Source: CAIRDP01 sp037141915
GTDB taxonomy: Bacteria; Bacteroidota; Bacteroidia; Bacteroidales; FEN-979
Direction of reading: 5' to 3'
DNA: 15,572 bases
Assembly: GCA_037141915.1 (NCBI GenBank)
Contig: JBAXBP010000068.1
Location: forward strand, 1-15,572
Below are positions 1 to 6,333 of the stretch, piece after piece. Made by a program: the position numbers and the translations under genes. The notes beneath the pieces are model-generated. The model searched no databases, was not told where the DNA came from, and worked only from the letters and a program-made list of their open reading frames with translations. Every line of letters starts with the position of its first letter. The first letter of the stretch is position 1.

Positions 1-632
1 ATTACGGGGTTCAGAGTTTATTTCATTCTGCGGATGGAGGAGCTACCTGGACTTCGGTTTCGGGAAATCTCGAGGAGCATTCCGACGGATCAGGTTCGGG
101 CCCGTCGGTGCGATGGGCCAAGATCCTGAATTACCAGGGGGATAAGGTTGTTTTCGCAGGGACTTCGGTGGGCTTGTTTTCAACCAGGGCTTTGAAAGGC
201 GACTCAACGGTATGGGTGCAGGAAAGCCCCGATTTAATTGGCAATGTGATCGTTGATATGATAGACGCCCGCTCAACCGACGGCTTCATTGCGGTAGCTA
301 CCCACGGAAACGGGGTATACAGTACGTATTACAAGCCTTCGTCGGGAATCGTGAACCGTGATCCGGGAATCGTGATTCGTGAACCGTACCCTGTTCCCTC
401 AAATGGGATTGTGAATCTGCCGGTAAATTGCAGCCGCAACGAAGCGATTGAGATCAGCCTCACCTCCTCTTCAGGACAGGACCTTGGAGTGGTTTGGAGG
501 GGCTCATGCAAAGCCGGGGAGCAGCTGATCAGGCTGAACCTTGAGGGACACCCCGCGGGAGTATATTATGTAACCGCCGCGTCCTCATCCGGCAGACAAA
601 CAAAGAAAATAATCGTGAACGGTGAACGGTGA
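1..632 (+). CDS. Secreted Asp-box (BNR-like) protein, 3' part, with T9SS sorting domain
   Basis: The gene is cut by the left window edge; the open frame begins at position 3 and 209 residues are visible. The first residues contain an Asp-box-like motif (SADGGATWTS), as in sialidase/BNR and photosystem-stability-like beta-propellers, followed by more propeller-like sequence (about residues 30-110). A short linker encoded by a 7-bp repeat array (GIVNRDPGIVIREP, positions 345-386) leads to a C-terminal domain of about 75 residues. That domain starts PVPSNGIVNL and has the GQDLG, LNLEGHPAGVYYV and KKIIV motifs of a type A T9SS sorting domain. The protein is therefore inferred to cross the outer membrane by type IX secretion. 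The last residues (NGER) and the TGA stop lie in a second heptad array. It converges on the decarboxylase gene, 16 bp away. The substrate or binding partner cannot be told from this fragment. Confidence 0.88.
   Translation, partial: YGVQSLFHSADGGATWTSVSGNLEEHSDGSGSGPSVRWAKILNYQGDKVVFAGTSVGLFSTRALKGDSTVWVQESPDLIGNVIVDMIDARSTDGFIAVATHGNGVYSTYYKPSSGIVNRDPGIVIREPYPVPSNGIVNLPVNCSRNEAIEISLTSSSGQDLGVVWRGSCKAGEQLIRLNLEGHPAGVYYVTAASSSGRQTKKIIVNGER
345..388 (+). repeat. Heptad repeat array A, inside a coding region
   Basis: Five 7-bp units run in tandem from 350: CGTGAAC, CGTGATC, CGGGAAT, CGTGATT, CGTGAAC, then CGTA. The array is in frame in the Asp-box protein gene and encodes the linker IVNRDPGIVIREP before the T9SS domain. 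With a 7-bp period, only the third unit would place TGA in this reading frame (366-368), and that unit reads CGGGAAT, giving GGA. The array is in the same orientation as array B at the gene's end. Confidence 0.9.
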
Positions 633-643
633 ATCGTGAACCG
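611..643 (+). repeat. Heptad repeat array B, at the stop codon of the Asp-box gene
   Basis: Tandem 7-bp units CGTGAAC, GGTGAAC, GGTGAAT and CGTGAAC run from 614 to 641, followed by CGG. The TGA stop of the upstream gene (630-632) is part of the third unit. The array lies between two convergent genes and ends 6 bp before the decarboxylase stop codon. Confidence 0.9.
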
Positions 644-648
644 GTAGG

Positions 649-2085
649 TCATTGTTCGAGTAATTCAACTTTTTCCTGGAGGATCTTTAAAGTCAGTTTT
701 ATTGTTTTCAGGTGGGTCCTGAATGAAAGAATGGCCAGGCGAAGTGTGTATTTCCCGTTGAGTATGGTGGAGGAAATAAATATGCGTCCGTCTTTCAGCA
801 CTTCTTCAACCAGTCGTTTATTGAAGGCATCGGGGTCGCCGGTTTTGGGGATCCAGCGGTAGGTCACCACCGAAAGATCGGGTGCGCATTCAACTTCGAA
901 ACCCAGCTTTTGGATCTCGCGGTAAAAATATTTCGCCAGCAGCAATTTTTCCTCCAGGGCGGCAGCAAAGGGCTTTGTCCCGAGCAGCTTCAGCGGCAGC
1001 CATAACCTCAGTCCCCTGAAATGCTTGGTGAGTTCGGGCGAAAGGTCGGAGGGCGAGGTTTCATCGGCCGGGCCCTGTGCATCCTGCAGATAGGTTGCCA
1101 GGTAATAATGCGAATTTCTGAGGCTTTCCATGTCTTTTACAATAACGGCGCCAAGTCCGTAAGGCAGAAACAGTCCTTTGTGCGGATCGATGCAGATGGA
1201 ATCGGCTTTTTCAATGCCGGCCAGTTTTTGCTTTCCTTCATCAGTCAGGATGAAGAAGCCCCCGTATGCGGCATCTACATGAAGCCACAAACCATTTGCT
1301 GAGGCGATATTCCCTATCCTGTCAAGGGGATCAACGGCGCCCACATCGGTGGTCCCTGCAGAGGCAACGATCAGGAAAGGATTTAGCCCGTTTTCTTTGT
1401 CACGGCGGATGTCATTCTCCAGTTCATCCTCTTTTATCCTGTATCCTGCATCCACTTCAACATACCTGAGGATGCATTCGCTAAGTCCAGCAATGCGGAT
1501 GGCTTTCTGAACCGAGTGGTGGGTTTGCTGTGAAAGATAGATGACCGATTTTTCAATATTTTTCGAATTGATCCCTTTTGCGTCCCTCGCGGTAACTATG
1601 GCGATGAGGTTTGCGATACTGCCTCCCGAAGTCAGGTTCCCTGCTGCAGTTTTTGGAAAACCGAGAATATCGGCGAGCCAGGCGATCATCATGTTTTCCA
1701 TGCGTACTGCCCCGGGTGAGCCAAAGAACAATGCCGCCAGCCGGTTGGTCACATCGGCCAGGTAATCGCCCAGTGCAGAATAATAAATTCCGCCTCCGGG
1801 AATGAATCCCAGGTAGCCTCCCGAAGCCGGGTTCAGGCCGTGGGAGTCGACGTTTAATTTTAAAAGTTCCAGGACTTGGTCGATGCTCAGAGGCTCATCC
1901 GAAACAGGGGAGTCAAGCAGCCCGATTCCCTTGTCGACCGTGTATTCGTATGCTTTTAAGGTCCCGATCTGTTTCAAAAAATCTTCGCCGTAAGAAATTA
2001 CTTTTTTGCGTACGGCTTTTCGCTGACCCGTGGTGGGTTCAAGCTGACGTGAGATCTTTTCGAGTTCTTTTATTCTTTGTAACAT
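649..2085 (-). CDS. PLP-dependent group II amino-acid decarboxylase
   Basis: A 478-residue cytosolic enzyme of the pyridoxal-phosphate fold type I, group II decarboxylase family (aromatic-L-amino-acid, tyrosine, diaminobutyrate and glutamate decarboxylase relatives). These remove the alpha-carboxylate of an amino acid to give an amine. Visible motifs are LTSGGSIANL (residues 151-160, phosphate-binding), QTHHSVQKA (187-195, with the His that usually stacks on the PLP ring), ASAGTTDVGAVDP (241-253), HVDAAYGG (269-276, with the Asp that pairs with the pyridine nitrogen) and DPHKGLFLPYG (300-310), where Lys303 should form the Schiff base. Length matches the family. The start is an ATG giving MLQRIKELEK. 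The substrate cannot be assigned: the DPHKG form of the lysine motif differs from the DAHKW of classical aromatic decarboxylases. It is divergent from the S23-like gene. A perfect -7 box (TACTTTTG) lies upstream at 2187-2194, so a transcript from it would carry repeat array C in its leader. Confidence 0.93.
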   Translation of the reverse strand: MLQRIKELEKISRQLEPTTGQRKAVRKKVISYGEDFLKQIGTLKAYEYTVDKGIGLLDSPVSDEPLSIDQVLELLKLNVDSHGLNPASGGYLGFIPGGGIYYSALGDYLADVTNRLAALFFGSPGAVRMENMMIAWLADILGFPKTAAGNLTSGGSIANLIAIVTARDAKGINSKNIEKSVIYLSQQTHHSVQKAIRIAGLSECILRYVEVDAGYRIKEDELENDIRRDKENGLNPFLIVASAGTTDVGAVDPLDRIGNIASANGLWLHVDAAYGGFFILTDEGKQKLAGIEKADSICIDPHKGLFLPYGLGAVIVKDMESLRNSHYYLATYLQDAQGPADETSPSDLSPELTKHFRGLRLWLPLKLLGTKPFAAALEEKLLLAKYFYREIQKLGFEVECAPDLSVVTYRWIPKTGDPDAFNKRLVEEVLKDGRIFISSTILNGKYTLRLAILSFRTHLKTIKLTLKILQEKVELLEQ

Positions 2086-2118
2086 GTGACGCTAATAATC
2101 CTGTAAAGGCATGAAGTG

Positions 2119-2187
2119 CCGTGAATCGTGAATCGTGAACCGTGAACCGTGAACCGGCTTCCGAGTCACGAGTCACGGTTCACGATC
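2119..2187. repeat. Heptad arrays C1/C2: inverted pair forming a hairpin
   Basis: Forward units run 2120-2154 (CGTGAAT, CGTGAAT, then three CGTGAAC), and inverted units run about 2165-2187 (AGTCACG, AGTCACG, GTTCACG). The arms contain a perfect 14-bp inverted repeat: ATCGTGAACCGTGA at 2132-2145 and its complement at 2173-2186, with 27 nt between. It sits between the divergent decarboxylase and S23-like genes. It lacks the 53-bp core found in the other two inverted pairs, so it looks like a minimal version of the element. Confidence 0.9.
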
Positions 2188-2194
2188 AAAAGTA
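2187..2194 (-). promoter_or_regulatory. Candidate -7 box for the decarboxylase gene
   Basis: On the minus strand this reads TACTTTTG, a full match to the Bacteroidota -7 consensus TAnnTTTG. No clear TTG was found about 19 bp upstream. Transcription from here would give a leader of about 95 nt containing the array C hairpin, so either the leader is structured or the real promoter lies elsewhere. Confidence 0.3.
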
Positions 2195-2275
2195 TCACTT
2201 TTTAAATTACGGCGGATTAATAGAAAATCAAAAGTTATAAGGACGCATAAGGATCTTGATGTTTGGAAACTTTCG

Positions 2276-2593
2276 TTGGAACTGGCCAAGGATGTTTTTC
2301 AAATTACAGGCCGGTTTCCAAGGGAAGTGGCTTTCACACTGGTGAACCAGATCACACGTTCAGCGATTTCAATTCCGTCGAATATAGCTGAGGGTGCTGG
2401 CAGAGTTTCTAAAAAGGAATTTTCGAACTTTATCTCTATTGCACTTGGTTCCGTTTCTGAGCTTGAAACACAGCTTTATCTTGCCCGTGAACTGAATTAC
2501 ACGGTAGATTCGGCTGTGTTTTTGAAAATCGAGAGAGTGGGAAAAATGCTGGTGATGCTGAGGAGAAAGCTGAGGCAACCTCCTCAGCCGTGA
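2276..2593 (+). CDS. S23/IVP-type four-helix bundle protein (start codon uncertain)
   Basis: The translation matches the S23-like four-helix bundle family (23S rRNA intervening-sequence proteins and their chromosomal relatives). Key stretches are NQITRSAISIPSNIAEGAGR, SKKEFSNFISIALGSVSELETQL, and the final helix KIERVGKMLVMLRRKLR. Family members are usually about 115-120 residues and begin near a HKDLDVW motif. Here that motif is encoded upstream of the TTG used (RTHKDLDVWKLS, about 2240-2275), in the same open frame, which extends back to 2153. No ATG, GTG or TTG occurs in that extension; only ATA (2237) or ATT (2216) are available. Either a rare start is used, translation starts at TTG 2276 on a shortened protein, or the original ATG has mutated and the gene is decaying. 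The TGA stop is the first unit of heptad array D. The molecular function of stand-alone members is not established. Confidence 0.75.
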   Translation: MELAKDVFQITGRFPREVAFTLVNQITRSAISIPSNIAEGAGRVSKKEFSNFISIALGSVSELETQLYLARELNYTVDSAVFLKIERVGKMLVMLRRKLRQPPQP

Positions 2594-2715
2594 CTCGTGA
2601 TTCGTGAACGGGTTACGGTAAAGTATGATCTTTGTCACAACCGCCAGTTATCCTGGTCTCGCCCACACAGTTCACGGATCACGAGTCACGATCTTACGGT
2701 TCGCGGTTCGCGGTT
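2589..2715 (+). repeat. Heptad-core-heptad element, copy 1 (arrays D and E)
   Basis: Forward units CGTGACT, CGTGATT and CGTGAAC (2589-2609) are followed by a 53-bp core (2611-2663). Inverted units follow from about 2669 (GTTCACG, GATCACG, AGTCACG), then degenerate units GGTTCGC twice to about 2715. The core matches copy 2 (3742-3794, minus strand) at 40 of 53 positions with no gaps, including the exact 13-mer TTATCCTGGTCTC at 2648-2660 and TGATCTTT at 2626-2633. It lies between two convergent genes and supplies the stop codon of the S23-like gene on one side and the last codons and stop region of the 138-aa membrane protein gene on the other. Confidence 0.88.
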
Positions 2716-3110
2716 TTCCGTTGGATGTAGTCGTTGAAGGAGCGTTCGCCTTCTTCGTTCCAGTATTGATCGTAATAGCTCCAGCGCATGGTGGCGTCGT
2801 TGCCGCCGGGGCGCATGCGGTTTCCGTGCCTCCACATGAAATGCCTGCGGCCTGCGTTATGGTGACCTCCGTGATGCATGCTGCCGAAGAGCAGCCTTGC
2901 AAGGATTGCAAGTCCGACTGCCTGCCAGTAAGTGATGACTCCAAGGTGGAAGATCACCGGCATCAGCCCGTTCCACAGCCACATGATGATGGCGCCGAAG
3001 AGGAAAAGCAGGGCGGTGAATCCTATGACGCCGAGGACTATCCAATGTGCCTTCGGCCTGCGGCCGTTGCAGCAACGGCCTGTATGTGTTTTATTTTCTG
3101 TTGTTTCCAT
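2694..3110 (-). CDS. Two-TM, histidine-rich membrane protein next to sigma factor
   Basis: A 138-residue protein with a soluble N-terminus containing a Cys pair (residues 13-14), two hydrophobic segments (about 23-45 and 52-75), a His/Arg/Gly-rich stretch (79-102, with MHHGGHHNAGRRH) and an aromatic, charged tail (YYDQYWNEEGERSFNDYIQ, about 112-130). No named family is recognised with confidence. The ATG lies 20 nt inside the 3' end of the sigma-factor gene, which implies translational coupling and a functional link, for example a membrane partner or anti-sigma. The His-rich stretch could bind metal, but that is inference. A perfect 9-bp inverted repeat is encoded near codons 11-17. The final residues TANREP and the TAA stop come from degenerate heptad units, so the tail may not be ancestral. 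Confidence 0.82.
   Translation of the reverse strand: METTENKTHTGRCCNGRRPKAHWIVLGVIGFTALLFLFGAIIMWLWNGLMPVIFHLGVITYWQAVGLAILARLLFGSMHHGGHHNAGRRHFMWRHGNRMRPGGNDATMRWSYYDQYWNEEGERSFNDYIQRKTANREP
3062..3080. other. Perfect inverted repeat early in the 138-aa membrane protein gene
   Basis: GGCCGTTGC and its exact complement GCAACGGCC are separated by a single A. As RNA this gives about 7 G/C-rich base pairs with a 5-nt loop. It lies 28-48 nt after the start codon and just past the overlap with the sigma-factor gene, where it could slow ribosomes or stop transcription. It may also be chance from the codons for CCNGRR. Confidence 0.5.
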
Positions 3111-3657
3111 GGTTTATATTGTTTTTGTTTAATAAAATCCTGTGTAATTTTGAAAGAGCCCTGTGCTTACGCGATAGCAGGGTTCCTATGGGGATGTCCC
3201 ATTCGTCGGAAAGCTCCTCGTAGCTTCGCTGCTCAAACTCGGTCGCTATGATCACAGCCTGTTCGTCGGGCCTTAACTGTGCGATGGCCTCCCTGAGCAT
3301 TTCGGGATCTATGTCGCTGTAAACTGTTTCTTCGTCTGTTTCATTACTGATGGTGTTTAGTAAATAATTTCCTTTTCCCTGGTCCGCGAAGCTTTCGAGG
3401 GATACGTTGCGCTGTACCTTTTTTCTCGAGTCTGTGATCCTGTTTTTTATTGAACGGTAGATGTAGGCGCTGAGGTTGCCTACCTGTGTATCAAGGTCAA
3501 GCCTGTCGATAAGGCCGAGTGCGACGTCCTGAACTATGTCTTCGGGGGTCGCCCCGAAAAAACGATCGTCGAAATTCTTCCTCACGAAATTCACCAGCTT
3601 CTGGTATTCGCTGCGGAAAAAATTATCAACTCTGGTCTTCTGAGGGTTTTGGTCCAT
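3091..3657 (-). CDS. ECF-type sigma-70 family RNA polymerase sigma factor
   Basis: A 188-residue sigma factor from the ATG at 3657 (MDQNPQKTRV). The frame stays open to a TTG at 3702, but ATG fits the family better. Region 2 spans about residues 14-75, with PEDIVQDVALGLIDR (core binding) and YIYRSIKNRITDSRKK (-10 recognition side). Region 4 spans about 120-175, with LRPDEQAVIIATEFEQRSYEELSDEW, then the helix-turn-helix IPIGTLLSRKHRALSKL that reads the -35 element. The linker is acidic (NETDEETVYSDIDPE). It should direct RNA polymerase to a small regulon, probably under control of a membrane partner. The 20-nt overlap with the downstream two-TM protein gene makes that protein the best candidate. 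The upstream region holds heptad element copy 2; no convincing -7 box was found there. The TonB receptor on the same strand upstream could be a target, but nothing in the sequence proves it. Confidence 0.93.
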   Translation of the reverse strand: MDQNPQKTRVDNFFRSEYQKLVNFVRKNFDDRFFGATPEDIVQDVALGLIDRLDLDTQVGNLSAYIYRSIKNRITDSRKKVQRNVSLESFADQGKGNYLLNTISNETDEETVYSDIDPEMLREAIAQLRPDEQAVIIATEFEQRSYEELSDEWDIPIGTLLSRKHRALSKLHRILLNKNNINHGNNRK

Positions 3658-3710
3658 AGAAGTGTAGACGACAGATTGGGATTTTATTGCAATGTAATCC
3701 AAAAAATCGT

Positions 3711-3833
3711 TAACCGTGAATCGTGAACGGTGAAAGATTTAGGTGAGACCAGGATAATTGACCATTGAGATAAAGATCAACCATCATCGTAATCCGTTCA
3801 CGGTTCACGGATCACGGATCACGGTTCACGATT
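3711..3833 (-). repeat. Heptad-core-heptad element, copy 2 (arrays F and G)
   Basis: On the plus strand, units CGTGAAT, CGTGAAC and GGTGAAA (3715-3735) are followed by the core in reverse (3742-3794). Five inverted units then run to about 3833 (GTTCACG, GTTCACG, GATCACG, GATCACG, GTTCACG). The core is 75% identical, ungapped, to that of copy 1 at 2611-2663 but on the opposite strand. The element fills the space between the TonB receptor and sigma-factor genes. It provides the receptor's stop codon and last residues. Confidence 0.88.
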
Positions 3834-6302
3834 CTGGGGGTCGCCGTGTTCTTCTTCCTTTTCGGGTTTGAACTGCAGCTTGCCGAATTTATAGGTGAGG
3901 TTGATCCCGAACGAACGGTAAGGCAGCTGCCTCAGTGAATTCATGGTGAAGTTATCGCCTGCGAGCTGGGTCTTCTGGTTGATGTACTCATTGAAAGGAT
4001 TGGTGGCGGTGAGAGCGATACTGAATTTCTTGTCGAAGAACTGCTTCCTCACTGCAAGGCTGTAGGTGGTGAACGAAGGTACTTTTCCCTGGACGGTGGT
4101 CCTGGGTGAGTTGAAGTTACCGAAAAATTCCACGGCAAGGTTCCATGGAAGCTGGTATGAAACGTTCAGGTTGATGCGGTATTCGAAACTGTTCATAGAA
4201 GCGGTTCCCCCTGTGGTTCCTGCGTTGATGTTCTCGACGTAACGGTCGTACATGGAAATATTTGCCCTAAGGTTCAGTCCCTGCACGAGGTTAAATGATC
4301 CGTAAAGGTTAAGCCCGTAACGCTGCTCCTTCGAAATGTTCTGACGCATGGTAACGGTGACATCGGTGTACAAAGAATCACCGATCTGGTAAGTGGGATA
4401 ATAGGTGGTGAAACTCTGGATGTCGTCGATATTGATCCTGTAAAATCCTACTACGTTGATGTTTCCTGCCTTTGCAAATGCCTTCGAATAGCTCAGCTCG
4501 AAACCGTGAGAGATCTCGGGTTTCAGGTTGGGGTTCCCTGTGGTGATATTATGCGGGTCGCTCAGGTTGATGAAGGGGTTCAGGTCACGGTAATCGGGTC
4601 GCTGTATTCGATAAGAATAACTTAATTTAAGCACATGGTTGTTTTTGAAGGTATGAGCCAGGACCAGCGAGGGGGCAAAGGTGCTGTAAGGGGAGATATC
4701 GATGTTTGGATTGTTTGTGTAATGTATCTTTGTTTCTGTGTATTCATACCTGCAGCCTGCTTTGAAATCAAGCCATTTGAACAGCCTCGAACTCAGCGAA
4801 AGGTAACCTGCATAAATGTTCCTGTCGTATTTAAGAGTGTATGACTGGGTTGGATCGGGAATGAAACTGTTCTCCGAAAGGGTGAAGATATAAGCGTCGG
4901 TGATGCTGTTAAGCTCATACATCACCGCTTTAGCCCCCGTTTCAATATTGAGGACCTCTCCTATTGGCAGGGCGTAATCAAGCGAAAGGTCTGTTTCGCG
5001 GTTGTTGCCGGGGTTGTTTCCCTTGGATCCGGTAACTATTGAGTCGGATATTGGGAGGTCCTGGGACTGGAGGTAGGAAGAATAATTTTCGGAGTAACTT
5101 GAAGCATACAGGAAATTCAGTTCGTGACCTTTCTGCCTGAACTTATGTTTGTAGCCAATGTTCCAGTCGTATGCGTTGGTCGTGTTGTCGCCCAGGCTTT
5201 TCAGCACATTACTCTGGTTGCTGACCTGCTTCCCAGTGCTGTCGTATGCTATCATCTGCTGGGCGGTGCTGCTGTTGGAATGATTGCCGAAATAATTGTA
5301 ACTGAATCCTGCAGTCAGGTTGTCGGATGTTGAGATCGCCCAGTCAAACCCGACGCCTCCCTGTATCCCGTGCCTGTCGAACTTGCTGGCCCCGGCCTGG
5401 GTCATCAGGGTGCTGGTCGTGGTGTCGTAAGTATTGCGTGTGGATGAGTTCAGGGTTGTCGATGGCAGCTGGGCATTCCCGCTGACAAAAGCATTGATCC
5501 CGATATGTCCTGTACGTGCGTTGATGTTCACCGAACCATTCTCGAGCCGCGTGCCGAGCGAAAGGGATGCGTTCCCGCTGATCCCGCTGATGGTAGTCTT
5601 CTTGAGGATGATGTTGATGATGCCCCCTGTACCTTCTGCATCATATTTGGCCCCCGGGCTGGTCACCACTTCAATGCTCTGGATACGGCTTGCAGGAATT
5701 GTCTGAAGCACATCGGTGATATTGTTTCCGAATACTGTGGATGGCTTCCCGTCGATGAGGAAGCGGATGTTGGAATTGCCCTGAAGTTCTACGTTGCCGT
5801 TGATATCCACGGTAACCTGCGGGACTTTCTTCAGCACATCAGTGGCGACCCCCGACTGTGAAGTCAGGTCGTTTTCGGCATTATACACCATCTTGTCAAT
5901 CTTGTTTTCGATGATGTTCTTTTGCGCGTTGACCGTCACGTCGATGCGGTTTGTCACTGAACTACGCAGCTGTATGGTGCCCAGCGATAAGGTGGACCTG
6001 CCGTTGACTTTCAATGGCCCAATGGTCTTTTTCTGGTACCCGATGAAGTTGATAACAATGCGGTAAGTGCCCTGGGGGATTTTATCAATGCTGAATTTGC
6101 CTTTGATATCGGAAGTGGCGCCGGTGATTATTTTATCTCCGTCGCTGCGATACAGAGCTACGGTTGCGTATTCAACAGGGGCTTTATTCACCGAATCAAG
6201 GATGCTGCCTTCGATTTTCCCGTTCGCTGGAGAAGGGCTTTGCTGTGCCTGCAGTCGTATGGCAAGTATAATAAGCAGTGCGAGTAATACGAGTTTTTTC
6301 AA
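3819..6302 (-). CDS. TonB-dependent receptor-like outer membrane protein (CarboxypepD_reg, plug, OMP barrel)
   Basis: An 827-residue outer membrane protein. A signal peptide (MKKLVLLALLIILAIRLQAQ, about 1-20) is followed by a CarboxypepD_reg-like Ig fold (about 28-112, with KIEGSILDSVNKAPVEYATV and GTYRIVINFIGY). A plug domain follows (about 120-235, with IRFLIDGKPS, IQSIEVVTSPGAKYDAEGTGGIINIIL), then a long beta-barrel to about 815 ending FGINLTYKFG. This layout is that of the OMP_b-brl_3 type of TonB-dependent receptor found in Bacteroidota. There is no SusD partner, so it is not an obvious glycan-uptake SusC. The start is a TTG; no ATG exists in frame upstream before the repeat array. The tail after the last strand (QFKPEKEEEHGDPQNREP) ends in residues encoded by heptad array G (NREP and TGA). 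The ligand is unknown. The 67-bp gap from the upstream 266-aa gene suggests possible co-transcription, interrupted by array H. Confidence 0.92.
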   Translation of the reverse strand: MKKLVLLALLIILAIRLQAQQSPSPANGKIEGSILDSVNKAPVEYATVALYRSDGDKIITGATSDIKGKFSIDKIPQGTYRIVINFIGYQKKTIGPLKVNGRSTLSLGTIQLRSSVTNRIDVTVNAQKNIIENKIDKMVYNAENDLTSQSGVATDVLKKVPQVTVDINGNVELQGNSNIRFLIDGKPSTVFGNNITDVLQTIPASRIQSIEVVTSPGAKYDAEGTGGIINIILKKTTISGISGNASLSLGTRLENGSVNINARTGHIGINAFVSGNAQLPSTTLNSSTRNTYDTTTSTLMTQAGASKFDRHGIQGGVGFDWAISTSDNLTAGFSYNYFGNHSNSSTAQQMIAYDSTGKQVSNQSNVLKSLGDNTTNAYDWNIGYKHKFRQKGHELNFLYASSYSENYSSYLQSQDLPISDSIVTGSKGNNPGNNRETDLSLDYALPIGEVLNIETGAKAVMYELNSITDAYIFTLSENSFIPDPTQSYTLKYDRNIYAGYLSLSSRLFKWLDFKAGCRYEYTETKIHYTNNPNIDISPYSTFAPSLVLAHTFKNNHVLKLSYSYRIQRPDYRDLNPFINLSDPHNITTGNPNLKPEISHGFELSYSKAFAKAGNINVVGFYRINIDDIQSFTTYYPTYQIGDSLYTDVTVTMRQNISKEQRYGLNLYGSFNLVQGLNLRANISMYDRYVENINAGTTGGTASMNSFEYRINLNVSYQLPWNLAVEFFGNFNSPRTTVQGKVPSFTTYSLAVRKQFFDKKFSIALTATNPFNEYINQKTQLAGDNFTMNSLRQLPYRSFGINLTYKFGKLQFKPEKEEEHGDPQNREP

Positions 6303-6333
6303 AGTATTGATTATGTTCTTCTGATTGTTTCCG

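Noticed and set aside
2625..3251. Plus-strand ORF of 208 codons
   Set aside because: It lies opposite the sigma factor and 138-aa membrane protein genes, shows no domain logic and is low in recognisable motifs; it is a shadow of the minus-strand genes.
3658..3702. Longer sigma factor from TTG 3702
   Set aside because: The ATG at 3657 gives a normal ECF-type N-terminus; the extra 15 residues show no family pattern.
3819..6302. SusC-type glycan receptor in a polysaccharide utilisation locus
   Set aside because: No SusD-like gene or glycan-active enzyme is next to it, and the barrel resembles the general OMP_b-brl_3 type.
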